A stretch of 64,000 nt of DNA from NCBI GenBank assembly GCA_037893245.1, contig JBAIAA010000117.1:868001-932000 (forward strand), written 5' to 3'. The notes beneath the pieces were generated by a model. That model saw only the letters and a program-made list of their open reading frames with translations, did not search any database and was not told where the DNA came from. Both the position numbers and the translations under genes were made by a program. This DNA is from Crossaster papposus (lineage: Eukaryota > Echinodermata > Asteroidea > Velatida > Solasteridae). Shown here in pieces: positions 48,601-61,044 of the stretch. Positions within the stretch are counted from its first letter, which is position 1; each line of letters starts with the position of its first letter.

Positions 48601-51600
48601 CACCTTGTTCTTCTCCTGCTGCTTCAGATCAGGTTGATGTTGCCTCCAGATGTGGCAATAATCCACCTTATTTTTCTCCTGCTGCTATTTCAGAGCAGGT
48701 TGATGTTGGCCCCAGATGTGGCAATATTACACGTTATTCTTATCTTGCTGCTGCTTTAGCGTAGTTTGAGGTTGGCCCGAGATGTAGCAATATGCCACTT
48801 TATTCTTCTCCTGCTGCTTCAGCGCAGTTTGAGGTTGGCCCGAGATGTAGCAATATTCCACCTAATTCTTCTCCTGCTGCTTCAGCGCAGGTTGATGTTG
48901 GCTCCAGATGTGACGACATTCTTCTTCATTCTTCTGCTGCTGCTGCTTCAGTGCAGGTTGATGTTGGCTCCAGATGTGACAATATTCCACCTTATTCTTC
49001 TCCTGCTGCTTCAGAGCAGGTTGAGGTTGGCTCCAGATGTGGCAATATTCCACTTTATTCTTCTCTTGCTGCTTCAGGACAGGTTGATGTTCGATCCAGA
49101 TGTGGCAATATTCCACTTTATTCTTCTCTTGCTGCTTCAGGACAGGTTGATGTTCGCTCCAGATGTGGCAATATTCCACCTTATTCTTCTCCTGATGCTT
49201 GAGGGCAGGTTGATGTACATGTTGGCTCCAGATGTGGCAATATTCCACCTTATTCTTCTCCTGCTGCTGCTTCAGCGCAGTTTGAGGTTCGCTCCAGATG
49301 TGGCAATATTCCACCTTATTCTTCTCCTGATGCTTTAGGGCAGGTTGATGTACATGTTGGCTCCAGATGTGGCAATATTCCACCTTATTCTTCTCCTGCT
49401 GCTGCTTCAGCGCAGTTTGAGGTTCGCTCCAGATATGGCAATATTCCACCTTATTTTTCTCCTGCTGCTTCAGGGCAGGTTGATGTTGGCTCCAGATGTG
49501 GCAATATTCCACCTTATTCTTCTCTTGCTGCTGCTTCAGCGCAGTTTGAGGTTCGCTTCAGATGTGTCAATATTCCACCTTATTCTTCTCCTGCTACTTC
49601 AGGGCAGGTTGATGTTGGCTCCAGATGTGGCAATATTCCACCTTATTCTTCTCCTGCTGCTGCTTCAGCGCAGTTTGAGGTTCGCTCCAGATGTGGCAAG
49701 ATTCCACCTTATTCTTCTCCTGCTGCTTCAGGGCAGGTTGATGTTGGCTCCAGATGTGGCAATAATCCACCTTATTCTTCTCCTGCTACTTCAGGGCAGG
49801 TTGATGTTGGCTCCAGATGTGGCAATATTCCACTTTATTCTTCTCTTGCTGCTTCAGGACAGGTTGATGTTCGCTCCAGATGTGGCAATATGCCACATTA
49901 TTCTTCTCCTGCTGCTTCAGCGCAGTTTGAGGTTGGCCCGAGATGTAGCAATATTCCACCTTATTCTTCTCCTGCTGCTTCAGCGCAGGTTGATGTTGGC
50001 TCCAGATGTGACGACATTCTTCTTCATTCTTCTGCTGCTGCTGCTTCAGTGCAGGTTGATGTTGGCTCCAGATGTGACAATATTCCACCTTATTCTTCTC
50101 CTGCTGCTTCAGAGCAGGTTGAGGTTGGCTCCAGATGTGGCAATATTCCACTTTATTCTTCTCTTGCTGCTTCAGGACAGGTTGATGTTCGATCCAGATG
50201 TGGCAATATTCCACTTTATTCTTCTCTTGCTGCTTCAGGACAGGTTGATGTTCGCTCCAGATGTGGCAATATTCCACCTTATTCTTCTCCTGATGCTTGA
50301 GGGCAGGTTGATGTACATGTTGGCTCCAGATGTGGCAATATTCCACCTTATTCTTCTCCTGCTGCTGCTTCAGCGCAGTTTGAGGTTCGCTCCAGATGTG
50401 GCAATATTCCACCTTATTCTTCTCCTGATGCTTTAGGGCAGGTTGATGTACATGTTGGCTCCAGATGTGGCAATATTCCACCTTATTCTTCTCCTGCTGC
50501 TGCTTCAGCGCAGTTTGAGGTTCGCTCCAGATATGGCAATATTCCACCTTATTTTTCTCCTGCTGCTTCAGGGCAGGTTGATGTTGGCTCCAGATGTGGC
50601 AATATTCCACCTTATTCTTCTCTTGCTGCTGCTTCAGCGCCGTTTGAGGTTCGCTTCAGATGTGTCAATATTCCACCTTATTCTTCTCCTGCTACTTCAG
50701 GGCAGGTTGATGTTGGCTCCAGATGTGGCAATATTCCACCTTATTCTTCTCCTGCTGCTGCTTCAGCGCAGTTTGAGGTTCGCTCCAGATGTGGCAAGAT
50801 TCCACCTTATTCTTCTCCTGCTGCTTCAGGGCAGGTTGATGTTGGCTCCAGATGTGGCAATAATCCACCTTATTCTTCTCCTGCTACTTCAGGGTAGGTT
50901 GATGTTGGCTCCAGATGTGGCAATATTCCACTTTATTCTTCTCTTGCTGCTTCAGGACAGGTTGATGTTCGCTCCAGATGTGGCAATATTCCACCTTATT
51001 CTTCTCCTGATGCTTGAGGGCAGGTTGATGTACATGTTGGCTCCAGATGTGGCAATATTCCACCTTATTCTTCTCCTGCTGCTGCTTCAGCCCAGTTTGA
51101 GGTTCGCTCCAGATGTGGCAATATTCCACCTTATTTCACTCCTGCTGCTTCAGGGCAGGTTGATGTTGGCTCCAGATGTGGCAATATTCCACCTTATTCT
51201 TCTCCTGCTGCTGCTTCAGCGCAGTTTGAGGTTCGCTCCTGATGTGGCAAGATTCCACCTTATTCTTCTCCTGCTGCTTCAGGGCAGGTTGATGTTGGCC
51301 CCAGAAGTGGCAATATTCCACCTTATTCTTCACCTGCTGCTGCTTCAGCGCAGTTTGAGGTTGGCCCGAGATGTAGCAATATGCCACTTTATTCTTCTCC
51401 TGCTGCTTCAGCGCAGTTTGAGGTTGGCCCGAGATGTAGCAATATTCCACCTAATTCTTCTCCTGCTGCTTTAGCGCAGGTTGATGTTGGCTCCAGATGT
51501 GACGACATTCTTCTTCATTCTTCTGCTGATGCTGCTTCAGTGCAGGTTGATGTTGGCTCCAGATGTGGCAATATTCCACCTTATTCTTCTCCTGCTGCTT

Positions 51601-52332
51601 CAGAGCAGGTTGATGTTGGCTCCAGATGTGGCAATAATCCACCTTATTCCTCTCCTGCTGTTTCAGGGCAGGTTCATGTTGGCTCCAGATGTGGCAATAT
51701 TACACCTTATTCTTCTATTGCTGCTGCTTTAGCGTAGTTTGAGGTTGGCCCGAGATGTAGCAATATTCCACATTATTCTTCTCCTGTTCTTCAGCGCAGG
51801 TTGATGTTGGCTCCAGATTTGGCAATATTCCACCGTATTCTTCTGCTGCTGCTGCTTCAGTACAGGTTGATGTTGGCTCCAGATGTAGTAATATTTCACC
51901 TTATTCTTCTCCTGCTGCTTCGAGCAGGTTGATGTTGGCTCCAGATGTGGCAATATTCCACCTTATTCTTCTCCTGCTGCTTCAAACAGGTTCATGTTGG
52001 CTCTAGATGTGGCAATATTCCACCTTATTCTTCTCATGCTGCTTCAGGGCAGGTTGATGTTGGCTCCAGATGTGGCAATATTCCACCTTATTCTTCTCCT
52101 GCTGCTGCTTCAGCGCAGTTTGAGGTTCGCTCCAGATGTGGCAAGATTCCACCTTATTCTTCTCCTGCTGCTTCAGGGCAGGTTGATGTTGGCTCCAGAT
52201 GTGGCAATAATCCACCTTATTCTTCTCCTGCTACTTCAGGGCAGGTTGATGTTGGCTCCAGATGTGGCAATATTCCACTTTATTCTTCTCTTGCTGCTTC
52301 AGGACAGGTTGATGTTCGCTCCAGATGTGGCA
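45601..52332. repeat. 6,790-bp tandem segmental duplication, copy 2
   Basis: Begins directly after copy 1 and follows it base for base until about 52332. There copy 1 reads GGCAAGATTCC while this copy reads GGCAATATTCC and passes into region E monomers. The matched length is therefore about 6,730 bp. The last 60 bp of the first unit were replaced at the junction, as expected from unequal crossover between monomers. Confidence 0.92.
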
Positions 52333-53200
52333 ATATTCCACCTTATTCTTCTCCTGATGCTTGAGGGCAGGTTGATGTACATGTTGGCTCCAGATGTGGC
52401 AATATTCCACCTTATTCTTCTCCTGCTGCTGCTTCAGCGCAATTTGAGGTTCGCTCCAGATGTGGCAATATTCCACCTTATTTCACTCCTGCTGCTTCAG
52501 GGCAGGTTGATGTTGGCTCCAGATGTGGCAATATTCCACCTTATTCTTCTCCTGCTGCTGCTTCAGCGCAGTTTGAGGTTCGCTCCAGATGTGGCAAGAT
52601 TCCACCTTATTCTTCTCCTGATGCTTGAGGGCAGGTTGATGTACATGTTGGCTCCAGATGTGGCAATATTCCACCTTATTCTTCTCCTGCTGCTGCTTCA
52701 GCGCAGTTTGAGGTTCGCTCCAGATGTGGCAATATTCCACCTTATTTCACTCCTGCTGCTTCTGGGCAGGTTGATGTTGGCCCGAGATGTAGCAATATTC
52801 CACCTAATTCTTCTCCTGCTGCTTCAGCGCAGGTTGATGTTGGCTCCAGATGTGGCAATATTCCACTTTATTCTTCTCTTGCTGCTTCAGGACAGGTTGA
52901 TGTTCGCTCCAGATGTGGCAATATTCCACCTTATTCTTCTCCTGATGCTTTAGGGCAGGTTGATGTACAAGTTGGCTCCAGATGTGGCAATATTCCACCT
53001 TATTCTTCTCCTGCTGCTGCTTCAGCGCAGTTTGAGGTTCGCTCCAGATATGGCAATATTCCACCTTATTTTTCTCCTGATGCTTGAGGGCAGGTTGATG
53101 TACATGTTGGCTCCAGATGTGGCAATATTCCACCTTATTCTTCTCCTGATGCTTGAGGGCAGGTTGATGTACATGTTGGCTCCAGATGTGGCAATATTCC
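52333..53200. repeat. Start of region E: mixed GTACAT and FEVRSRC monomers
   Basis: Monomers with GATGTACATGTTGG alternate with TTTGAGGTTCGCTCC units. Two 69-bp units sit next to each other near 53.09-53.16 kb. One unit has GATGTACAAGTTGG (52965-52978). The segment resembles pieces of the 1,098-bp repeat in a shuffled order. I found no exact tandem copy of it. Confidence 0.72.
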
Positions 53201-56200
53201 ACCTTATTCTTCTCCTGCTGCTGCTTCAGCGCAGTTTGAGGTTCGCTCCAGATGTGGCAATATTCCACCTTATTCTTCTCCTGATGCTTTAGGGCAGGTT
53301 GATGTACATGTTGGCTCCAGATGTGGCAATATTCCACCTTATTCTTCTCTTGCTGCTTCAGGACAGGTTGATGTTCGATCCAGATGTGGCAATATTCCAC
53401 TTTATTCTTCTCTTGCTGCTTCAGGACAGGTTGATGTTCGCTCCAGATGTGGCAATATTCCACCTTATTCTTCTCCTGATGCTTGAGGGCAGGTTGATGT
53501 ACATGTTGGCTCCAGATGTGGCAATATTCCACCTTATTCTTCTCCTGCTGCTGCTTCAGCGCAGTTTGAGGTTCGCTCCAGATGTGGCAATATTCCACCT
53601 TATTCTTCTCCTGATGCTTTAGGGCAGGTTGATGTACATGTTGGCTCCAGATGTGGCAATATTCCACCTTATTCTTCTCCTGCTGCTGCTTCAGCGCAGT
53701 TTGAGGTTCGCTCCAGATATGGCAATATTCCACCTTATTTTTCTCCTGCTGCTTCAGGGCAGGTTGATGTTGGCTCCAGATGTGGCAATATTCCACCTTA
53801 TTCTTTTCTTGCTGCTGCTTCAGCGCAGTTTGAGGTTCGCTTCAGATGTGGCAATATTCCACCTTATTCTTCTCCTGCTACTTCAGGGCAGGTTGATGTT
53901 GGCTCCAGATGTGGCAATATTCCACCTTATTCTTCTCCTGCTGCTGCTTCAGCGCAGTTTGAGGTTCGCTCCAGATGTGGCAAGATTCCACCTTATTTTT
54001 CTCCTGCTGCTTCAGGGCAGGTTGATGTTGGCTCCAGATGTGGCAATAATCCACCTTATTCTTCTCCTGCTACTTCAGGGCAGGTTGATGTTGGCTCCAG
54101 ATGTGGCAATATTCCACTTTATTCTTCTCTTGCTGCTTCAGGACAGGTTGATGTTCGCTCCAGATGTGGCAATATTCCACCTTATTCTTCTCCTGATGCT
54201 TGAGGGCAGGTTGATGTACATGTTGGCTCCAGATGTGGCAATATTCCACCTTATTCTTCTCCTGCTGCTGCTTCAGCGCAGTTTGAGGTTCGCTCCAGAT
54301 GTGGCAATATTCCACCTTATTTCACTCCTGCTGCTTCAGGGCAGGTTGATGTTGGCTCCAGATGTGGCAATATTCCACCTTATTCTTCTCCTGCTGCTGC
54401 TTCAGCGCAGTTTGAGGTTCGCTCCAGATGTGGCAAGATTCCACCTTATTCTTCTCCTGCTGCTTCAGGGCAGGTTGATGTTGGCCCCAGAAGTGGCAAT
54501 ATTCCACCTTATTCTTCTCCTGCTGCTGCTTCAGCGCAGTTTGAGGTTGGCCCGAGATGTAGCAATATGCAACTTTATTCTTCTCCTGCTGCTTCAGCGC
54601 AGTTTGAGGTTGGCCCGGGATGTAGCAATATTCCACCTAATTCTTCTCCTGCTGCTTCAGCGCAGGTTGATGTTGGTTCCAGATGTGACGACATTCTTCT
54701 TCATTCTTCTGCTGCTGCTGCTTCAGTGCAGGTTGATGTTTGCTCCAGATGTGGCAATATTCCACCTTATTCTTCTCCTGCTGCTTCAGAGCAGGTTGAT
54801 GTTGGCTCCAGATGTGGCAATAATCCACCTTATTCCTCTCCTGCTGTTTCAGGGCAGGTTCATGTTGGCTACAGATGTGGCAATATTACACCTTATTCTT
54901 ATATTGCTGCTGCTTTAACGTAGTTTGAGGTTGGCCCGAGATGTAGCAATATTCCACATTATTCTTCTCCTGTTCTTCAGCGCAGGTTGATGTTGGCTCC
55001 AGATTTGGCAATATTCCACCGTATTCTTCTGCTGCTGCTGCTTCAGTACAGGTTGATGTTGGCTCCAGATGTAGTAATATTTCACCTTATTCTTCTCCTG
55101 CTGCTTCGAGCAGGTTGATGTTGGCTCCAGATGTGGCAATATTCCACCTTATTCTTCTCCTGCTGCTTCAAACAGGTTCATGTTGGCTCTAGATGTGGCA
55201 ATATTCCACCTTATTCCTCTCCTGATGCTTCAGGGCAGGTTGATGTTGGCTCCAGATGTGGCAATATTCCACCTTATTCTTCTCCTGCTGCTGCTTCAGC
55301 GCAGTTTGAGGTTCGCTCCAGATGTGGCAATATTCCACCTTATTCTTCTCCTGATGCTTTAGGGCAGGTTGATGTACATGTTGGCTCCAGATGTGGCAAT
55401 ATTCCACCTTATTCTTCTCTTGCTGCTTCAGGACAGGTTGATGTTCGATCCAGATGTGGCAATATTCCACTTTATTCTTCTCTTGCTGCTTCAGGACAGG
55501 TTGATGTTCGCTCCAGATGTGGCAATATTCCACCTTATTCTTCTCCTGATGCTTGAGGGCAGGTTGATGTACATGTTGGCTCCAGATGTGGCAATATTCC
55601 ACCTTATTCTTCTCCTGCTGCTGCTTCAGCGCAGTTTGAGGTTCGCTCCAGATGTGGCAATATTCCACCTTATTCTTCTCCTGATGCTTTAGGGCAGGTT
55701 GATGTACATGTTGGCTCCAGATGTGGCAATATTCCACCTTATTCTTCTCCTGCTGCTGCTTCAGCGCAGTTTGAGGTTCGCTCCAGATATGGCAATATTC
55801 CACCTTATTTTTCTCCTGCTGCTTCAGGGCAGGTTGATGTTGGCTCCAGATGTGGCAATATTCCACCTTATTCTTTTCTTGCTGCTGCTTCAGCGCAGTT
55901 TGAGGTTCGCTTCAGATGTGGCAATATTCCACCTTATTCTTCTCCTGCTACTTCAGGGCAGGTTGATGTTGGCTCCAGATGTGGCAATATTCCACCTTAT
56001 TCTTCTCCTGCTGCTGCTTCAGCGCAGTTTGAGGTTCGCTCCAGATGTGGCAAGATTCCACCTTATTTTTCTCCTGCTGCTTCAGGGCAGGTTGATGTTG
56101 GCTCCAGATGTGGCAATAATCCACCTTATTCTTCTCCTGCTACTTCAGGGCAGGTTGATGTTGGCTCCAGATGTGGCAATATTCCACTTTATTCTTCTCT

Positions 56201-57340
56201 TGCTGCTTCAGGACAGGTTGATGTTCGCTCCAGATGTGGCAATATTCCACCTTATTCTTCTCCTGATGCTTGAGGGCAGGTTGATGTACATGTTGGCTCC
56301 AGATGTGGCAATATTCCACCTTATTCTTCTCCTGCTGCTGCTTCAGCGCAGTTTGAGGTTCGCTCCAGATGTGGCAATATTCCACCTTATTTCACTCCTG
56401 CTGCTTCAGGGCAGGTTGATGTTGGCTCCAGATGTGGCAATATTCCACCTTATTCTTCTCCTGCTGCTGCTTCAGCGCAGTTTGAGGTTCGCTCCAGATG
56501 TGGCAAGATTCCACCTTATTCTTCTCCTGCTGCTTCAGGGCAGGTTGATGTTGGCCCCAGAAGTGGCAATATTCCACCTTATTCTTCTCCTGCTGCTGCT
56601 TCAGCGCAGTTTGAGGTTGGCCCGAGATGTAGCAATATGCAACTTTATTCTTCTCCTGCTGCTTCAGCGCAGTTTGAGGTTGGCCCGAGATGTAGCAATA
56701 TTCCACCTAATTCTTCTCCTGCTGCTTCAGCGCAGGTTGATGTTGGTTCCAGATGTGACGACATTCTTCTTCATTCTTCTGCTGCTGCTGCTTCAGTGCA
56801 GGTTGATGTTTGCTCCAGATGTGGCAATATTCCACCTTATTCTTCTCCTGCTGCTTCAGAGCAGGTTGATGTTGGCTCCAGATGTGGCAATAATCCACCT
56901 TATTCCTCTCCTGCTGTTTCAGGGCAGGTTCATGTTGGCTACAGATGTGGCAATATTACACCTTATTCTTATATTGCTGCTGCTTTAACGTAGTTTGAGG
57001 TTGGCCCGAGATGTAGCAATATTCCACATTATTCTTCTCCTGTTCTTCAGCGCAGGTTGATGTTGGCTCCAGATTTGGCAATATTCCACCGTATTCTTCT
57101 GCTGCTGCTGCTTCAGTACAGGTTGATGTTGGCTCCAGATGTAGTAATATTTCACCTTATTCTTCTCCTGCTGCTTCGAGCAGGTTGATGTTGGCTCCAG
57201 ATGTGGCAATATTCCACCTTATTCTTCTCCTGCTGCTTCAAACAGGTTCATGTTGGCTCTAGATGTGGCAATATTCCACCTTATTCCTCTCCTGATGCTT
57301 CAGGGCAGGTTGATGTTGGCTCCAAATGTGGCAATATTCC
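53200..57340. repeat. 2,070-bp tandem duplication (53200-55270 and 55271-57340)
   Basis: Landmarks at 53299, 53629, 54070, 54567, 54915 and 55131 recur 2,070 bp downstream at 55369, 55699, 56140, 56637, 56985 and 57201. Differences are few; one is GCCCGGGATG near 54614 against GCCCGAGATG near 56684. Confidence 0.88.
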
Positions 57341-60300
57341 ACCTTATTCTTCTCCTGCTGCTGCTTCAGCGCAGTTTGAGGTTCGCTCCAGATGTGGCAA
57401 TATTCCACCTTATTTTTCTCCTGCTGCTTCAGGGCAGGTTGATGTTGGCTCCAGATGTGGCAATATTCCACATTATTCTTCTCCTGCTGCTGCTTCAGCG
57501 CAGTTTGAGGTTCGCTCCAGATGTTGCAAGATTCCACCTTATTCTTCTCCTGCTGCTTCAGGGCAGGTTGATGTTGGCCCCAGAAGTGGCAATATTCCAC
57601 CTTATTCTTCTCCTGCTGCTGCTTCAGCGCAGTTTGAGGTTGGCCCGAGATGTAGCAATATGCCACCTGATTCTTCTCCTGCTGCTTCAGCGCAGTTTGA
57701 GGTTGGCCCGAGATGTAGCAATATTCCACCTTATTCTTCTCCTGCTGCTTCAGAGCAGGTTGATGTTGGCTCCAGATGTGGCAATAATCCACCTTATTCT
57801 TCTCCTGCTGCTTCAGGGCAGATTCATGTTGGCTCCAGATGTGGCAATATTACACCTTATTCTTCTCTTGCTGCTGCTTTAGCGTAGTTTGAGGTTGGCC
57901 CGAGATGTAACAATACTTCACTTTATTCTTCTCCTGCTGCTTCCAACAGGTTCATGTTGGCTCCAGATGTGGCAATATTCCACCTTATTCTTCTCATGCT
58001 GCTTCAGGGCAGGTTGATGTTGGATGCAGATGTGGCAATATTCCACCTTATTCTTCTCCTGCTGCTTCAAACAGGTTCATGTTGGCTCTAGATGTGGCAA
58101 TATTCCACCTTATTCTTCTCATGCTGCTTCAGGGCAGGTTGATGTTGGCTCCAGATGTGGCAATATTCCACTTTATTCTTCTCTTGCTGCTTCAGGACAG
58201 GTTGATGTTCGCTCCAGATGTGGCAATATTCCACCTTATTCTTCTCCTGATGCTTTAGGGCAGGTTGATGTACATGTTGGCTCCAGATGTGGCAATATTC
58301 CACCTTATTCTTCTCCTGCTGCTGCTTCAGCGCAGTTTGAGGTTCGCTCCAGATATGGCAATATTCCACCTTATTTTTCTCCTGCTGCTTCAGGGCAGGT
58401 TGATGTTGGCTCCAGATGTGGCAATATTCCACCTTATTCTTCTCCTGCTGCTGCTTCAGCGCAGTTTGAGGTTCGCTTCAGATGTGGCAATATTCCACCT
58501 TATTCTTCTCCTGCTACTTCAGGGCAGGTTGATGTTGGCTCCAGATGTGGCAATATTCCACCTTATTCTTCTCCTGCTGCTGCTTCAGCGCAGTTTGAGG
58601 TTCGCTCCAGATGTGGCAATATTCCACTTTATTCTTCTCTTGCTGCTTCAGGACAGGTTGATGTTCGCTCCAGATGTGGCAATATTCCACCTTATTCTTC
58701 TCCTGATGCTTGAGGGCAGGTTGATGTACATGTTGGCTCCAGATGTGGCAATATTCCACCTTATTCTTCTCCTGCTGCTGCTTCAGCGCAGTTTGAGGTT
58801 CGCTCCAGATGTGGCAATATTCCACCTTATTTCACTCCTGCTGCTTCAGGGCAGGTTGATGTTGGCTCCAGATGTGGCAATATTCCACCTTATTCTTCTC
58901 CTGCTGCTGCTTCAGCGCAGTTTGAGGTTCGCTCCAGATGTGGCAAGATTCCACCTTATTCTTCTCCTGCTGCTTCAGGGCAGGTTGATGTTGGCCCCAG
59001 AAGTGGCAATATTCCACCTTATTCTTCTCCTGCTGCTGCTTCAGCGCAGTTTGAGGTTGGCCCGAGATGTAGCAATATGCAACTTTATTCTTCTCCTGCT
59101 GCTTCAGCGCAGTTTGAGGTTGGCCCGAGATGTAGCAATATTCCACCTAATTCTTCTCCTGCTGCTTCAGCGCAGGTTGATGTTGGTTCCAGATGTGACG
59201 ACATTCTTCTTCATTCTTCTGCTGCTGCTGCTTCAGTGCAGGTTGATGTTTGCTCCAGATGTGGCAATATTCCACCTTATTCTTCTCCTGCTGCTTCAGA
59301 GCAGGTTGATGTTGGCTCCAGATGTGGCAATAATCCACCTTATTCCTCTCCTGCTGTTTCAGGGCAGGTTCATGTTGGCTACAGATGTGGCAATATTACA
59401 CCTTATTCTTATATTGCTGCTGCTTTAACGTAGTTTGAGGTTGGCCCGAGATGTAGCAATATTCCACATTATTCTTCTCCTGTTCTTCAGCGCAGGTTGA
59501 TGTTGGCTCCAGATTTGGCAATATTCCACCGTATTCTTCTGCTGCTGCTGCTTCAGTACAGGTTGATGTTGGCTCCAGATGTAGTAATATTTCACCTTAT
59601 TCTTCTCCTGCTGCTTCGAGCAGGTTGATGTTGGCTCCAGATGTGGCAATATTCCACCTTATTCTTCTCCTGCTGCTTCAAACAGGTTCATGTTGGCTCT
59701 AGATGTGGCAATATTCCACCTTATTCCTCTCCTGATGCTTCAGGGCAGGTTGATGTTGGCTCCAAATGTGGCAATATTCCACCTTATTCTTCTCCTGCTG
59801 CTGCTTCAGCGCAGTTTGAGGTTCGCTCCAGATGTGGCAATATTCCACCTTATTTTTCTCCTGCTGCTTCAGGGCAGGTTGATGTTGGCTCCAGATGTGG
59901 CAATATTCCACATTATTCTTCTCCTGCTGCTGCTTCAGCGCAGTTTGAGGTTCGCTCCAGATGTTGCAAGATTCCACCTTATTCTTCTCCTGCTGCTTCA
60001 GGGCAGGTTGATGTTGGCCCCAGAAGTGGCAATATTCCACCTTATTCTTCTCCTGCTGCTGCTTCAGCGCAGTTTGAGGTTGGCCCGAGATGTAGCAATA
60101 TGCCACCTGATTCTTCTCCTGCTGCTTCAGCGCAGTTTGAGGTTGGCCCGAGATGTAGCAATATTCCACCTTATTCTTCTCCTGCTGCTTCAGAGCAGGT
60201 TGATGTTGGCTCCAGATGTGGCAATAATCCACCTTATTCTTCTCCTGCTGCTTCAGGGCAGATTCATGTTGGCTCCAGATGTGGCAATATTACACCTTAT

Positions 60301-61044
60301 TCTTCTCTTGCTGCTGCTTTAGCGTAGTTTGAGGTTGGCCCGAGATGTAACAATACTTCACTTTATTCTTCTCCTGCTGCTTCCAACAGGTTCATGTTGG
60401 CTCCAGATGTGGCAATATTCCACCTTATTCTTCTCATGCTGCTTCAGGGCAGGTTGATGTTGGATGCAGATGTGGCAATATTCCACCTTATTCTTCTCCT
60501 GCTGCTTCAAACAGGTTCATGTTGGCTCTAGATGTGGCAATATTCCACCTTATTCTTCTCATGCTGCTTCAGGGCAGGTTGATGTTGGCTCCAGATGTGG
60601 CAATATTCCACTTTATTCTTCTCTTGCTGCTTCAGGACAGGTTGATGTTCGCTCCAGATGTGGCAATATTCCACCTTATTCTTCTCCTGATGCTTTAGGG
60701 CAGGTTGATGTACATGTTGGCTCCAGATGTGGCAATATTCCACCTTATTCTTCTCCTGCTGCTGCTTCAGCGCAGTTTGAGGTTCGCTCCAGATATGGCA
60801 ATATTCCACCTTATTTTTCTCCTGCTGCTTCAGGGCAGGTTGATGTTGGCTCCAGATGTGGCAATATTCCACCTTATTCTTCTCCTGCTGCTGCTTCAGC
60901 GCAGTTTGAGGTTCGCTTCAGATGTGGCAATATTCCACCTTATTCTTCTCCTGCTACTTCAGGGCAGGTTGATGTTGGCTCCAGATGTGGCAATATTCCA
61001 CCTTATTCTTCTCCTGCTGCTGCTTCAGCGCAGTTTGAGGTTCG
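56165..61044. repeat. 2,440-bp tandem duplication (56165-58604 and 58605-61044)
   Basis: Landmarks at 56392, 56637, 56985, 57201, 58024 and 58265 recur at 58832, 59077, 59425, 59641, 60464 and 60705. The left edge overlaps the right copy of the 2,070-bp duplication. Both copies contain the rare GTTGGATGCAGATGTGG unit (58018 and 60458). Confidence 0.88.
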
